Source of the DNA: Propionibacteriaceae bacterium
Lineage (GTDB): Bacteria > Actinomycetota > Actinomycetes > Propionibacteriales > Propionibacteriaceae
Direction of reading: 5' to 3'
DNA length: 12,377 nt
Assembly: GCA_030538175.1 (NCBI GenBank)
Contig: JAUNUL010000053.1
Location: forward strand, 1 to 12,377
Position 1 is the stretch's first letter; the number at the start of each line of letters is the position of its first letter. This document shows, in pieces, positions 6,835-12,377 of the stretch. The translations under genes were made by a program, and so were the position numbers. The notes beneath the pieces were generated by a model, which saw only the letters and a list, made by a program, of their open reading frames with translations, was not told the origin of the DNA and made no database searches.

Positions 6835-7814
6835 ATCTGATCCGCACTGCCGACTGGATGCGTCGGCTCACCGTGCTCGCTGATGACGAACGTGCCCGTC
6901 TGCGCCACCCCGAGGTGACCACCGAGCACCTCTTCCTGGGTCTCGTCTCGCTCGGCGGCCCTGTCACCAGCGCCCTCCGAGGCGCCGGCGTGACGGCCGA
7001 GGACGTGCGGCGTACGTTCGCCGCCATCCATGCCGAGCGCATCACAGGCCTCGGCGTCCACCTTGGGTCCGCCGATCCGCACGACCCACTCACGTCCGAA
7101 AACCCGATCCCGCCCCTGTCGGAGCGAGGCGAGGTGACATTCTCCGACCCAGCACTGCGGCTGCTGAAGGCCATCCCCCACGGTGCACCGGGGGACGCGA
7201 CCGTCGCCCTGTGGACCTCCCTGCGGGCAGATCCCCTCGCCAGCGTCGACACGGTGCTCACCCGGCTCGGCGTCGACCCGGTCACGGTGGACACGTCGGT
7301 GAGGGAGTACGCCGAGCGGGCGCCCGTGGAGACAAGCCCGCAGGCGAGGACGGGAACGTGGTCGAGCTATCAGCTCTTCCTCGCCGCACCCCCCGACCAG
7401 GTGTGGGCGCTGATCGCCGACCACAGTCGCTGGATGGAGTGGAACTCGAGTGAGCACGCATCAGCGACGGTCCTGCCCGACGGGGCCATCGAGGTGCACC
7501 ATCCCAGGCGCCGCCGCGACGGTTCGCTGGTTGGTGACGGCTCTCCTCGTGCCCTCTCGCACTACCGGGAAGTGCGGCGTCTCCCGGAGCAGCTCATCGA
7601 GTGGCAGCGCACCAGCCCGGCCACCGACTTTCGCTGGCTGCTCCAGCTCGTGCTGTCGCCTGCTGGGGCCGGGACCCGGCTCGACCTCGGCTATCGCTAT
7701 GAGTTCCCCGGGCGCAAAGGCTTGCTCCGAACGATCAGCGCGCGGGTGATCGCGTTCACCGGCAGCTTCTATCTCCGCACCAAGGCCGACGACATCTCAC
7801 GGGCGCTGGGCTGA
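6831..7814 (+). CDS. Clp_N domain protein fused to a C-terminal SRPBCC (START-like) domain, 327 aa
   Basis: The N-terminal ~165 residues look like the paired repeats of the Clp N domain: LADDERARLRHPEVTTEHLFLGLV with SALRGAGVTAEDVRR (first half) and FSDPALRLLKAIPHGAP with DTVLTRLGVDPVTVDTSV (second half). In ClpA/ClpC this domain binds substrates and adaptors, but no AAA+ ATPase follows here. Residues ~177-327 resemble an SRPBCC/polyketide-cyclase-like fold, starting YQLFLAAPPDQVWALIADHSRWMEW, a domain that makes a deep pocket for hydrophobic ligands. The protein could couple ligand sensing to a Clp-like binding surface, perhaps acting on the upstream HTH protein; this is inference. The ATG at 6831 has AGGAGA about 10 nt before it and overlaps the HTH stop. 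Its own stop overlaps the next start as TGATG. Confidence 0.82.
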   Translation: MNLIRTADWMRRLTVLADDERARLRHPEVTTEHLFLGLVSLGGPVTSALRGAGVTAEDVRRTFAAIHAERITGLGVHLGSADPHDPLTSENPIPPLSERGEVTFSDPALRLLKAIPHGAPGDATVALWTSLRADPLASVDTVLTRLGVDPVTVDTSVREYAERAPVETSPQARTGTWSSYQLFLAAPPDQVWALIADHSRWMEWNSSEHASATVLPDGAIEVHHPRRRRDGSLVGDGSPRALSHYREVRRLPEQLIEWQRTSPATDFRWLLQLVLSPAGAGTRLDLGYRYEFPGRKGLLRTISARVIAFTGSFYLRTKADDISRALG

Positions 7815-7979
7815 TGACGACAATCGACGATCGAATCCGCCCGGGGCGCGCCCTGTGGGCACTGCTCGCCCGGCACCGGGGCGCGCTGGTCTTGGCCTTG
7901 GTGCTGTCGGTGGCACCGCACCCTGCTCGTCGTCGCCCATCGGCTGTCCACGGTTCGGGCCGCCGACCAGGTGACGATC
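7814..7979 (+). pseudogene. Collapsed ABC exporter gene: N-terminal and H-loop fragments joined by an internal deletion
   Basis: The ATG at 7814 overlaps the previous stop (TGATG) and starts MTTIDDRIRPGRALWALLAR, then HRGALVLALVLSV, the usual beginning of a fused permease-ATPase ABC exporter. Near 7910 the sequence jumps. From 7917, in a different frame, it reads RTLLVVAHRLSTVRAADQVT, the H-loop region near the end of such exporters. The core membrane domain and Walker A, signature and Walker B motifs, several hundred codons, are missing, as are the last residues after the H-loop. The fragment ends at the stop codon of lpd on the other strand. The two pieces could come from one gene or from the first and second genes of a heterodimeric pair. 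The frame from 7814 stays open to 8266, but only by running antisense through lpd. Confidence 0.85.
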
Positions 7980-9369
7980 AGAAGTTGATCATGTGGCCTG
8001 TGACGCCGTGCACGGCTTCCTTGATCGCCTCGGACAGGGTCGGGTGGGCGTGGATGGTGCGCCCGACCTCGTCTGCGGTGAGATCCCACATCTGGGCCAA
8101 CACGAGTTCGGGCAGCAACTCGGTCACGTCCGGACCGATCATCGTCGCGCCGAGGATCTCGTTGTGGGTGGCGTCGGCCACGACCTTGACGAAACCGGTG
8201 GCATCCCCCAGGCCATGGGCCTTGCCGTTGGCGCTGAAGGGGAACTTGCCGACCTTGACGTCATAGCCCTTGTCCTTCGCCTGCTGCTCGGAATAGCCGA
8301 ACGTGGCGATCTGGGGCTGGCAATAGGTCGCCCGCGGGATCATGTCGTAATTGATGGGCATCGTCTCGGCACCCGCGAGGGTCTCGGCGGCGACGACGCC
8401 TTGGGCTTCGGCCGTGTGGGCAAGCATGAGCTTGCCGGTCACGTCGCCGATCGCATAGATGCCGTCGACGTTCGTGCGCATGAAGTCGTCGATGGCGATC
8501 GCACCGCGGTCGGTGAGTTCGACGCCGGTGTTCTCAAGCCCATAGCCCTCGGTGCGAGGGGCAAAACCGATGGCGGACAGCAGGCGGTCCGCCTCCAGGA
8601 CCTCCTGGCCCGCATCGGAACTGACGGTGACCCGGACACCGGAGCCGGTGTCCTCGACCGACTCGACCTTGGTGCTGGTTTTGATCTTCACGCCGAGCTT
8701 CTTGTACGCCTTCGCCAGCTCCGCCGACACCTCGGGATCCTCGGTCGGCACGATGCGATCGAGGAACTCGACCACCGTGACGTCGACGCCATAGGTGCTC
8801 AGCACATAGGCGAACTCGATCCCGATCGCTCCGGACCCGGCGATGATGATCGACCCCGGCAGGTTGGCGTCAAGGATGAGCTCCTCATAGGTCTGCACGT
8901 TGGCGCTCGTCTGGACACCCGGCAGCATGCGGGTCACCGACCCGGCCGCAATGATGCAGTTGTCGAACGTCAGCGTGGCGTCGTCCTTGCCGCCGGCGAC
9001 CTTGATCGTCTTCGCGTCGACGAACTCGCCCCAACCGTCGAACTCGGTGATCTTGTTCTTCTTCATCAGGAAGTGGATGCCCTTGACCATGCGATCGGCG
9101 ACACCGCGGGACCGCTTGTGGGCCACCCCATAGTCGACGGTGATGTCGCCGTTGATGCCGAAGGTCTTCGCTTCCTTGGTCACGATGTGCGCGAGCTCTG
9201 CGTTGCGCAGAAGCGACTTGGTCGGAATGCAGCCCACATTGAGGCACACCCCGCCCCAATAGCGCTTCTCCACGATCGCGACCTTCTGGCCCAACTGCGC
9301 CGCGCGAATCGCCGCGACATATCCACCGGGGCCGGCCCCCAGGACTACAACGTCATAGTGCGCACTCAT
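7978..9369 (-). CDS. lpd: Dihydrolipoyl dehydrogenase (E3), 463 aa
   Basis: FAD flavoprotein that reoxidises dihydrolipoamide with NAD+ in pyruvate and 2-oxoglutarate dehydrogenase complexes and the glycine cleavage system. FAD-binding motif GAGPGG (11-16). The redox-active disulfide is in [16 protein letters not shown] (Cys42, Cys47). NAD-binding motif [10 protein letters not shown] follows mid-protein, then [20 protein letters not shown] binding FAD. The C-terminal catalytic pair is in HAHPTLSEA (His442, Glu447). Length and motifs are complete. The ATG at 9369 gives the usual [12 protein letters not shown] start; an in-frame GTG at 9387 is the alternative, and neither has a strong Shine-Dalgarno. 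No E1 or E2 gene is nearby, so it probably serves several complexes. It is divergent from the XRE-MurA gene. A GATAAT on the minus strand at 9457-9452 may be its -10, implying a leader of about 75 nt. Confidence 0.96.
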   Translation of the reverse strand: MSAHYDVVVLGAGPGGYVAAIRAAQLGQKVAIVEKRYWGGVCLNVGCIPTKSLLRNAELAHIVTKEAKTFGINGDITVDYGVAHKRSRGVADRMVKGIHFLMKKNKITEFDGWGEFVDAKTIKVAGGKDDATLTFDNCIIAAGSVTRMLPGVQTSANVQTYEELILDANLPGSIIIAGSGAIGIEFAYVLSTYGVDVTVVEFLDRIVPTEDPEVSAELAKAYKKLGVKIKTSTKVESVEDTGSGVRVTVSSDAGQEVLEADRLLSAIGFAPRTEGYGLENTGVELTDRGAIAIDDFMRTNVDGIYAIGDVTGKLMLAHTAEAQGVVAAETLAGAETMPINYDMIPRATYCQPQIATFGYSEQQAKDKGYDVKVGKFPFSANGKAHGLGDATGFVKVVADATHNEILGATMIGPDVTELLPELVLAQMWDLTADEVGRTIHAHPTLSEAIKEAVHGVTGHMINF

Positions 9370-9469
9370 GGGGATCACTCTATGCACTCCGGCGCCTTCC
9401 GCGGGGCCGGACCCCCAAGCTCGACCCGCCTGGAGGCACGCTCCTTCGGGGATTATCTCTGATATGAGT

Positions 9470-9475
9470 TAACCT
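9470..9475 (+). promoter_or_regulatory. Putative -10 element of a leaderless XRE-MurA transcript
   Basis: TAACCT fits the actinobacterial TANNNT form and ends 7 nt before the GTG at 9483; no Shine-Dalgarno is present. No clear -35 is seen at 17-18 bp. The 113-bp gap to the divergent lpd gene would hold both promoters. Confidence 0.35.
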
Positions 9476-9482
9476 TACCCGC

Positions 9483-11012
9483 GTGACTGAGACATCTCTG
9501 TATCGAATCGGGGCGATGATCCGACAGGCTCGCCAACACCGGGGCCTGACCCAGGCCCAACTGGCCGACGAGCTGGGGACCAGCCAAAGTGCGATCCACC
9601 GGATCGAGACGGGCAATCAGAATCTCAGCCTGGAACGTATCAATCGCATCGCGACCGCACTCAACAGCGAGCTGATCTCCGTCGGCTCCGGAGGCCCGGT
9701 CCACCTGCGGGTCAACGGTCCGACGAAGCTGTCCGGTGCCATTGACGTGCGATCGTCCAAGAACGCGGGCGTCGCGCTGCTCTGCGCCTCCCTGCTCAAC
9801 CGCGGCACCACCGTGCTCCGGGGCATCGCCCGCATCGAGGAGGTCAACCGGATCCTCGAGGTGCTGACCAGCATCGGGGTGGAGGCGACCTGGTCCGAGG
9901 ACAAGTCGGATCTCACTCTTTATCGTCCGGATGAGCTGAAGCTCGATCAGATGGATATCGAGGCAGCCAAGCGGACCCGCTCGATCATCATGTTCCTCGG
10001 CCCCCTGTTGCACTACTACGAGCAGTTCCAACTGCCGTACGCCGGTGGTTGCGATCTCGGCCAGCGCACCATTGAGCCCCACCTGCAGGTGCTGCGGCAC
10101 TTCGGGCTCGAGGTGCAGGCGACCGAGGGCTACTACCAGGTGACCACCAACAAGGTGTGCCCCAAGCATTCGGTGGTGTTGACCGAACGCGGGGACACGG
10201 TGACCGAGAACGCCCTGATGGCAGCGGCCGTCACCCCCGGCGTCACGACCATCCGCAACGCCAGCCCCAACTACATGGTCCAGGACCTGTGCTTCTTCCT
10301 GCAGGAACTCGGCGTCCAGATCGAGGGCATCGGCAGCACGACGCTTCGGATCACCGGGGTGTCGCCGAACAGCGTCCAGAAGGACGTGGAATATGCCCCG
10401 TCCGAGGACCCGATCGAGGCGATGAGCCTCATCACCGCTGCCATCGTCACCGAGTCGGAGCTGACCATCCGCCGCGTGCCCATCGAGTTTCTCGAAATCG
10501 AGCTGTCGATCCTCAAGGAGATGGGCCTGCAGTTCGATCTGACCGAGGAATACAACGCGGAGAACGGTCAGACCCGCCTGGTCGACCTCACCGTCCATCC
10601 GTCGACGCTCAAGGCGCCGATCGACAAGATCCACCCGATGCCGTTCCCGGGGCTGAATATCGACAACCTGCCGTTCTTCGGCGTGATCGCCTCCGCTGCG
10701 GAGGGCTCGACGCTGATCAACGATTGGGTCTATGACAACCGGGCCATCCACCTGACGAACCTCAACCGGATCGGTGCCAACATCCAGCTGCTGGACCCGC
10801 ACCGGATCATCGTCAACGGACCCACCAAGTGGCGCGCCCAGGAGGTCATCTGCCCCCCGGCCCTGCGACCGGCGGTCTGCATCCTGATCGCCATGCTCGC
10901 GGCTCGGGGCACATCGATCCTGCGCGACGTCTATGTGATCAACCGGGGCTATGAAGACCTCGCCAACCGCCTGAATGCGGTCGGCGCAAGCATCGAGGTC
11001 TTCCAGGACTGA
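9483..11012 (+). CDS. XRE helix-turn-helix domain fused to a MurA-like enolpyruvyl transferase, 509 aa
   Basis: Residues ~8-66 are an XRE/Cro-type HTH: IGAMIRQARQHRGLTQAQLA, then LGTSQSAIHRIETG. Residues ~73-509 align end to end with UDP-GlcNAc enolpyruvyl transferase MurA, the first committed step of peptidoglycan synthesis. Compared with E. coli MurA from memory, Lys22-Asn23 correspond to Lys93-Asn94, Arg91 to Arg166, catalytic Cys115 to Cys190 (in YAGGCDLGQR), Arg120 to Arg195, Arg371 to Arg462 and Arg397 to Arg488 (in NRGYE). The FPTDMQAQ segment with Asp305 reads FPGLNIDN here: Leu391 at the aligned place and Asp394 three residues on; Asp369 aligns with Ala460. It may therefore be a divergent MurA, a UDP-sugar-sensing regulator, or both. 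GTG start, no Shine-Dalgarno. It is not part of a mur cluster. Confidence 0.88.
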   Translation: MTETSLYRIGAMIRQARQHRGLTQAQLADELGTSQSAIHRIETGNQNLSLERINRIATALNSELISVGSGGPVHLRVNGPTKLSGAIDVRSSKNAGVALLCASLLNRGTTVLRGIARIEEVNRILEVLTSIGVEATWSEDKSDLTLYRPDELKLDQMDIEAAKRTRSIIMFLGPLLHYYEQFQLPYAGGCDLGQRTIEPHLQVLRHFGLEVQATEGYYQVTTNKVCPKHSVVLTERGDTVTENALMAAAVTPGVTTIRNASPNYMVQDLCFFLQELGVQIEGIGSTTLRITGVSPNSVQKDVEYAPSEDPIEAMSLITAAIVTESELTIRRVPIEFLEIELSILKEMGLQFDLTEEYNAENGQTRLVDLTVHPSTLKAPIDKIHPMPFPGLNIDNLPFFGVIASAAEGSTLINDWVYDNRAIHLTNLNRIGANIQLLDPHRIIVNGPTKWRAQEVICPPALRPAVCILIAMLAARGTSILRDVYVINRGYEDLANRLNAVGASIEVFQD

Positions 11013-11023
11013 CCCTCCGCGGC

Positions 11024-11054
11024 TGACCCGGGGGCGCTCAGCGCAGTCGGGTCA
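11024..11054. terminator. Hairpin between the convergent XRE-MurA and pdxY genes
   Basis: TGACCCG (11024-11030) pairs perfectly with CGGGTCA (11048-11054). Inside, GCGC (11034-11037) can pair with GCGC (11041-11044) over a TCA loop. It lies 12 nt after the XRE-MurA stop and 26 nt after the pdxY stop, a suitable place for a terminator used from both sides. There is no T-run on either strand. Its right arm is part of the 14-bp repeat array. Confidence 0.45.
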
Positions 11055-11093
11055 CCGCAGTCGACTCAGCGCGGCCGACTCACCGCAATCGGG
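11038..11093. repeat. Four tandem copies of a degenerate 14-bp repeat overlapping the pdxY 3' end
   Basis: Units start at 11038, 11052, 11066 and 11080: TCAGCGCAGTCGGG, TCACCGCAGTCGAC, TCAGCGCGGCCGAC and TCACCGCAATCGGG. All are 14 bp without gaps and match a TCA-S-CGC core. Each carries TGA on the minus strand; the last unit supplies the pdxY stop and its final codons. Because 14 is not a multiple of 3, the successive stops fall in all three frames. Confidence 0.75.
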
Positions 11094-11937
11094 TCGCGCC
11101 GAAGTGGTGGCTGGGTGCCGCGATCTCGTCCTGGGCCTGCACCAGGCGCAGTTCGCGGGCACCCGCATCGGTCGTGGACTTCAACACGCCATAGACGATG
11201 TCGGCGGTGCGCTCCAACGCCCAGGCGGTGCCGTTGCCGGCGAGCAGTGCGGTCAGGAACATGGCGCTGGTGAGATCACCCGAGCCCGTGAAGTGGCGGT
11301 CCAGCAACGGTGTCGTGACGAGCCAGGCGCCTTCGTCATCGACCGCGATCATGTCCAGCGTGCCGGACTGCTGTTGATCGTGGACGACCGAGGTAACCAG
11401 CACCGTCTGGGGTCCGGTGGCCCGCAACTGGTCGGCTGCTGCCAGCACTTCGTCGAGGGTCCCGGAGGTCGTGCTGGTCAGGTAGTCCAGTTCGAAATGG
11501 TTCGGCGTGACGATATCCGCCTTGGCGACGACCTCGTCGCGCAGGAATTCGGGTACGCCCGGGCGTACGAAAAAGCCGCGACCCACGTCACCCATCACGG
11601 GGTCACAGCAATAGATGGCCTGCGGGTTGCGCTGCTTGACCAGGTCCACCGCGTGCAGGATCTCCCCACCCACGTCGACCGCACCCTGATAGCCCGACAG
11701 GACGGCGTCGACCCGGTCGAGAACGTCGCGTTCGTCGATGCCCGTGACCACGTCATGGATATCGGTCGCGCCCAGCAGCGGCCCACGCCAGGTCCCATAG
11801 GACGTGTTGTTCGAGAAATGCACCGTAATCACGGGCCACACGTCCACCCCGAGACGCTGCATCGGGAAGACCGCCGCCGAGTTGCCTGCGTGACCGTACG
11901 CCACGGTGGACTGGATCGAGAGAATCGTCGTCGTCAC
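11080..11937 (-). CDS. pdxY: Pyridoxal (pyridoxamine) kinase, 285 aa
   Basis: Phosphorylates pyridoxal with ATP in vitamin B6 salvage, making pyridoxal 5'-phosphate in the cytoplasm. The N terminus [20 protein letters not shown], then [20 protein letters not shown] and TSYGTWRG, is the PdxY/PdxK signature. The mid region has [17 protein letters not shown] and [11 protein letters not shown] (ATP and substrate binding). The ribokinase-type catalytic motif is [15 protein letters not shown] with Asp221 as likely base; PdxY commonly has GTGD here. Length matches the family (~287). The start is the GTG at 11937, with AGGA 7 nt upstream. It is convergent with XRE-MurA and divergent from the PGPGW gene, so it is probably monocistronic. 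The stop falls within a 14-bp tandem repeat. Confidence 0.95.
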   Translation of the reverse strand: MTTTILSIQSTVAYGHAGNSAAVFPMQRLGVDVWPVITVHFSNNTSYGTWRGPLLGATDIHDVVTGIDERDVLDRVDAVLSGYQGAVDVGGEILHAVDLVKQRNPQAIYCCDPVMGDVGRGFFVRPGVPEFLRDEVVAKADIVTPNHFELDYLTSTTSGTLDEVLAAADQLRATGPQTVLVTSVVHDQQQSGTLDMIAVDDEGAWLVTTPLLDRHFTGSGDLTSAMFLTALLAGNGTAWALERTADIVYGVLKSTTDAGARELRLVQAQDEIAAPSHHFGATRLR

Positions 11938-11971
11938 CGGCCCATCCTGCCACCGTTGCCGACGCTGATTC

Positions 11972-11984
11972 GGTGATGATCACC
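11972..11984. promoter_or_regulatory. 13-bp perfect palindrome between divergent pdxY and PGPGW genes
   Basis: GGTGAT-G-ATCACC lies 35 nt from the pdxY start and 46 nt from the start of the rightmost gene. Its position between two divergent starts suits an operator, but no regulator is encoded nearby and it could be chance. Confidence 0.3.
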
Positions 11985-12017
11985 AGACAGCACGGGCAGC
12001 CGTCCCGGGCAGGCGCC

Positions 12018-12023
12018 TAGAGT
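12018..12023 (+). promoter_or_regulatory. Putative -10 element of a leaderless transcript for the PGPGW gene
   Basis: TAGAGT matches the TANNNT actinobacterial -10 and ends 6 nt before the ATG at 12030. No Shine-Dalgarno precedes the start, and no clear -35 is seen. Confidence 0.45.
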
Positions 12024-12029
12024 TGTCCC

Positions 12030-12377
12030 ATGGGTGCACAACGGGACGAACCCGATTCGGGTCCTTCACCGTCGGTCGAACCGAGCGCTCAGCCCGATGA
12101 GGTGTCCCAGGCGACGCAGGACCGACCGGAGCACGAGGACCACGAGTCACGCTTGCATCTTCCGGCCCTGCACCCGCCCGCCCTGATCGAGCCGGATGAG
12201 GACCGCTGGCGGTGGCGAGCAAAGATCCGACGCGACCCGCGGCAGCTGTTCTTCTATCGCATCGGTGTCGGCATCGCCGGCCTGGTGCTCATGATCGCCG
12301 CGATCATCACCGGTCCCCTGCCGGGCCCCGGCGGCATCCCGCTGTTCCTTTTGGGCCTTGCGGTCTGGTCGAGTGAG
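12030..12377 (+). CDS. PGPGW-family transmembrane protein, N-terminal 116 residues (runs off right edge)
   Basis: A frame starting at the ATG at 12030 stays open to the last base. The first ~60 residues are acidic, Pro/Ser-rich and probably disordered. Then comes a basic stretch (RWRWRAKIRRDPRQLFFYRI, about residues 59-78) and a transmembrane segment (GVGIAGLVLMIAAIITGPLP). GPLPGPGGIPLFLLGLAVWS follows, the core motif of the PGPGW/TIGR02611 family of small actinobacterial membrane proteins of unknown function, which is followed in the family by a second membrane segment. The ATG is supported by a -10-like TAGAGT 6 nt upstream; there is no Shine-Dalgarno. It is divergent from pdxY. Function is unknown. 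Confidence 0.85.
   Translation, partial: MGAQRDEPDSGPSPSVEPSAQPDEVSQATQDRPEHEDHESRLHLPALHPPALIEPDEDRWRWRAKIRRDPRQLFFYRIGVGIAGLVLMIAAIITGPLPGPGGIPLFLLGLAVWSSE

Noticed and set aside
7814..8266. A continuous 150-codon frame from the ABC-like start into lpd, as a possible intact small membrane protein
   Set aside because: Only the first ~33 codons look like protein-coding sequence; afterwards the frame crosses the out-of-frame H-loop fragment and then runs antisense to lpd.
7993..9462. A 489-codon plus-strand open frame opposite lpd
   Set aside because: The minus-strand lpd has every motif of its family; the opposite frame is Asp/Gly/His/Arg-rich without domains.
9453..10802. A 449-codon minus-strand open frame opposite the XRE-MurA gene
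   Set aside because: It has no recognisable domain, and the plus strand carries a clear XRE domain and MurA active-site residues.

Overview
The window is GC-rich with strong third-position GC, mixes ATG and GTG starts, and uses many 1-8 nt stop/start overlaps. Several genes have a -10-like hexamer only 6-7 nt before the start codon (leaderless style). Together with the CopD-CtaG fusion, PspC, PGPGW and XRE-MurA proteins this points to an actinobacterium. A propionibacterial relative is possible, but that is only an impression. No tRNA, rRNA, IS element, integrase or CRISPR array was seen.

Layout. (1) 1-3056, minus strand: a copper/respiration pair, a CopD-CtaG fusion protein followed by a Cu+-exporting P-type ATPase that runs off the left edge. 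They overlap by ATGA, and a CsoR-like palindrome lies just upstream. (2) 3192-3383, minus: a small PspC-domain membrane protein. (3) 3458-6483, minus: a complete molybdate uptake operon in the order HTH-TOBE regulator, modA, modB, modC, with every junction overlapping. (4) 6586-7979, plus, divergent from the mod operon: an 82-aa helix-turn-helix protein, a Clp_N + SRPBCC two-domain protein, and the wreck of an ABC exporter gene that keeps only its first ~33 codons and ~21 codons around the H-loop. (5) 7978-9369, minus: dihydrolipoyl dehydrogenase, whose stop codon abuts the ABC relic. (6) 9483-11012, plus: an XRE helix-turn-helix domain fused to a MurA-like enolpyruvyl transferase that keeps the catalytic Cys but appears to lack the canonical Asp305. 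(7) 11080-11937, minus: pyridoxal kinase PdxY, convergent with the MurA fusion across a 14-bp tandem repeat and a hairpin. (8) 12030 to the right edge, plus: the N-terminal part of a PGPGW-type membrane protein.

How the parts work together. The copper pair probably balances cuproenzyme assembly against copper export. The mod operon captures molybdate through lipoprotein ModA, moves it through ModB powered by ModC, and probably senses it with the TOBE domain of the first gene. The most unusual parts are the HTH / Clp_N-SRPBCC cassette, whose promoter carries three evenly spaced TTGNNAAC boxes and whose third gene has collapsed, and the XRE-MurA fusion.
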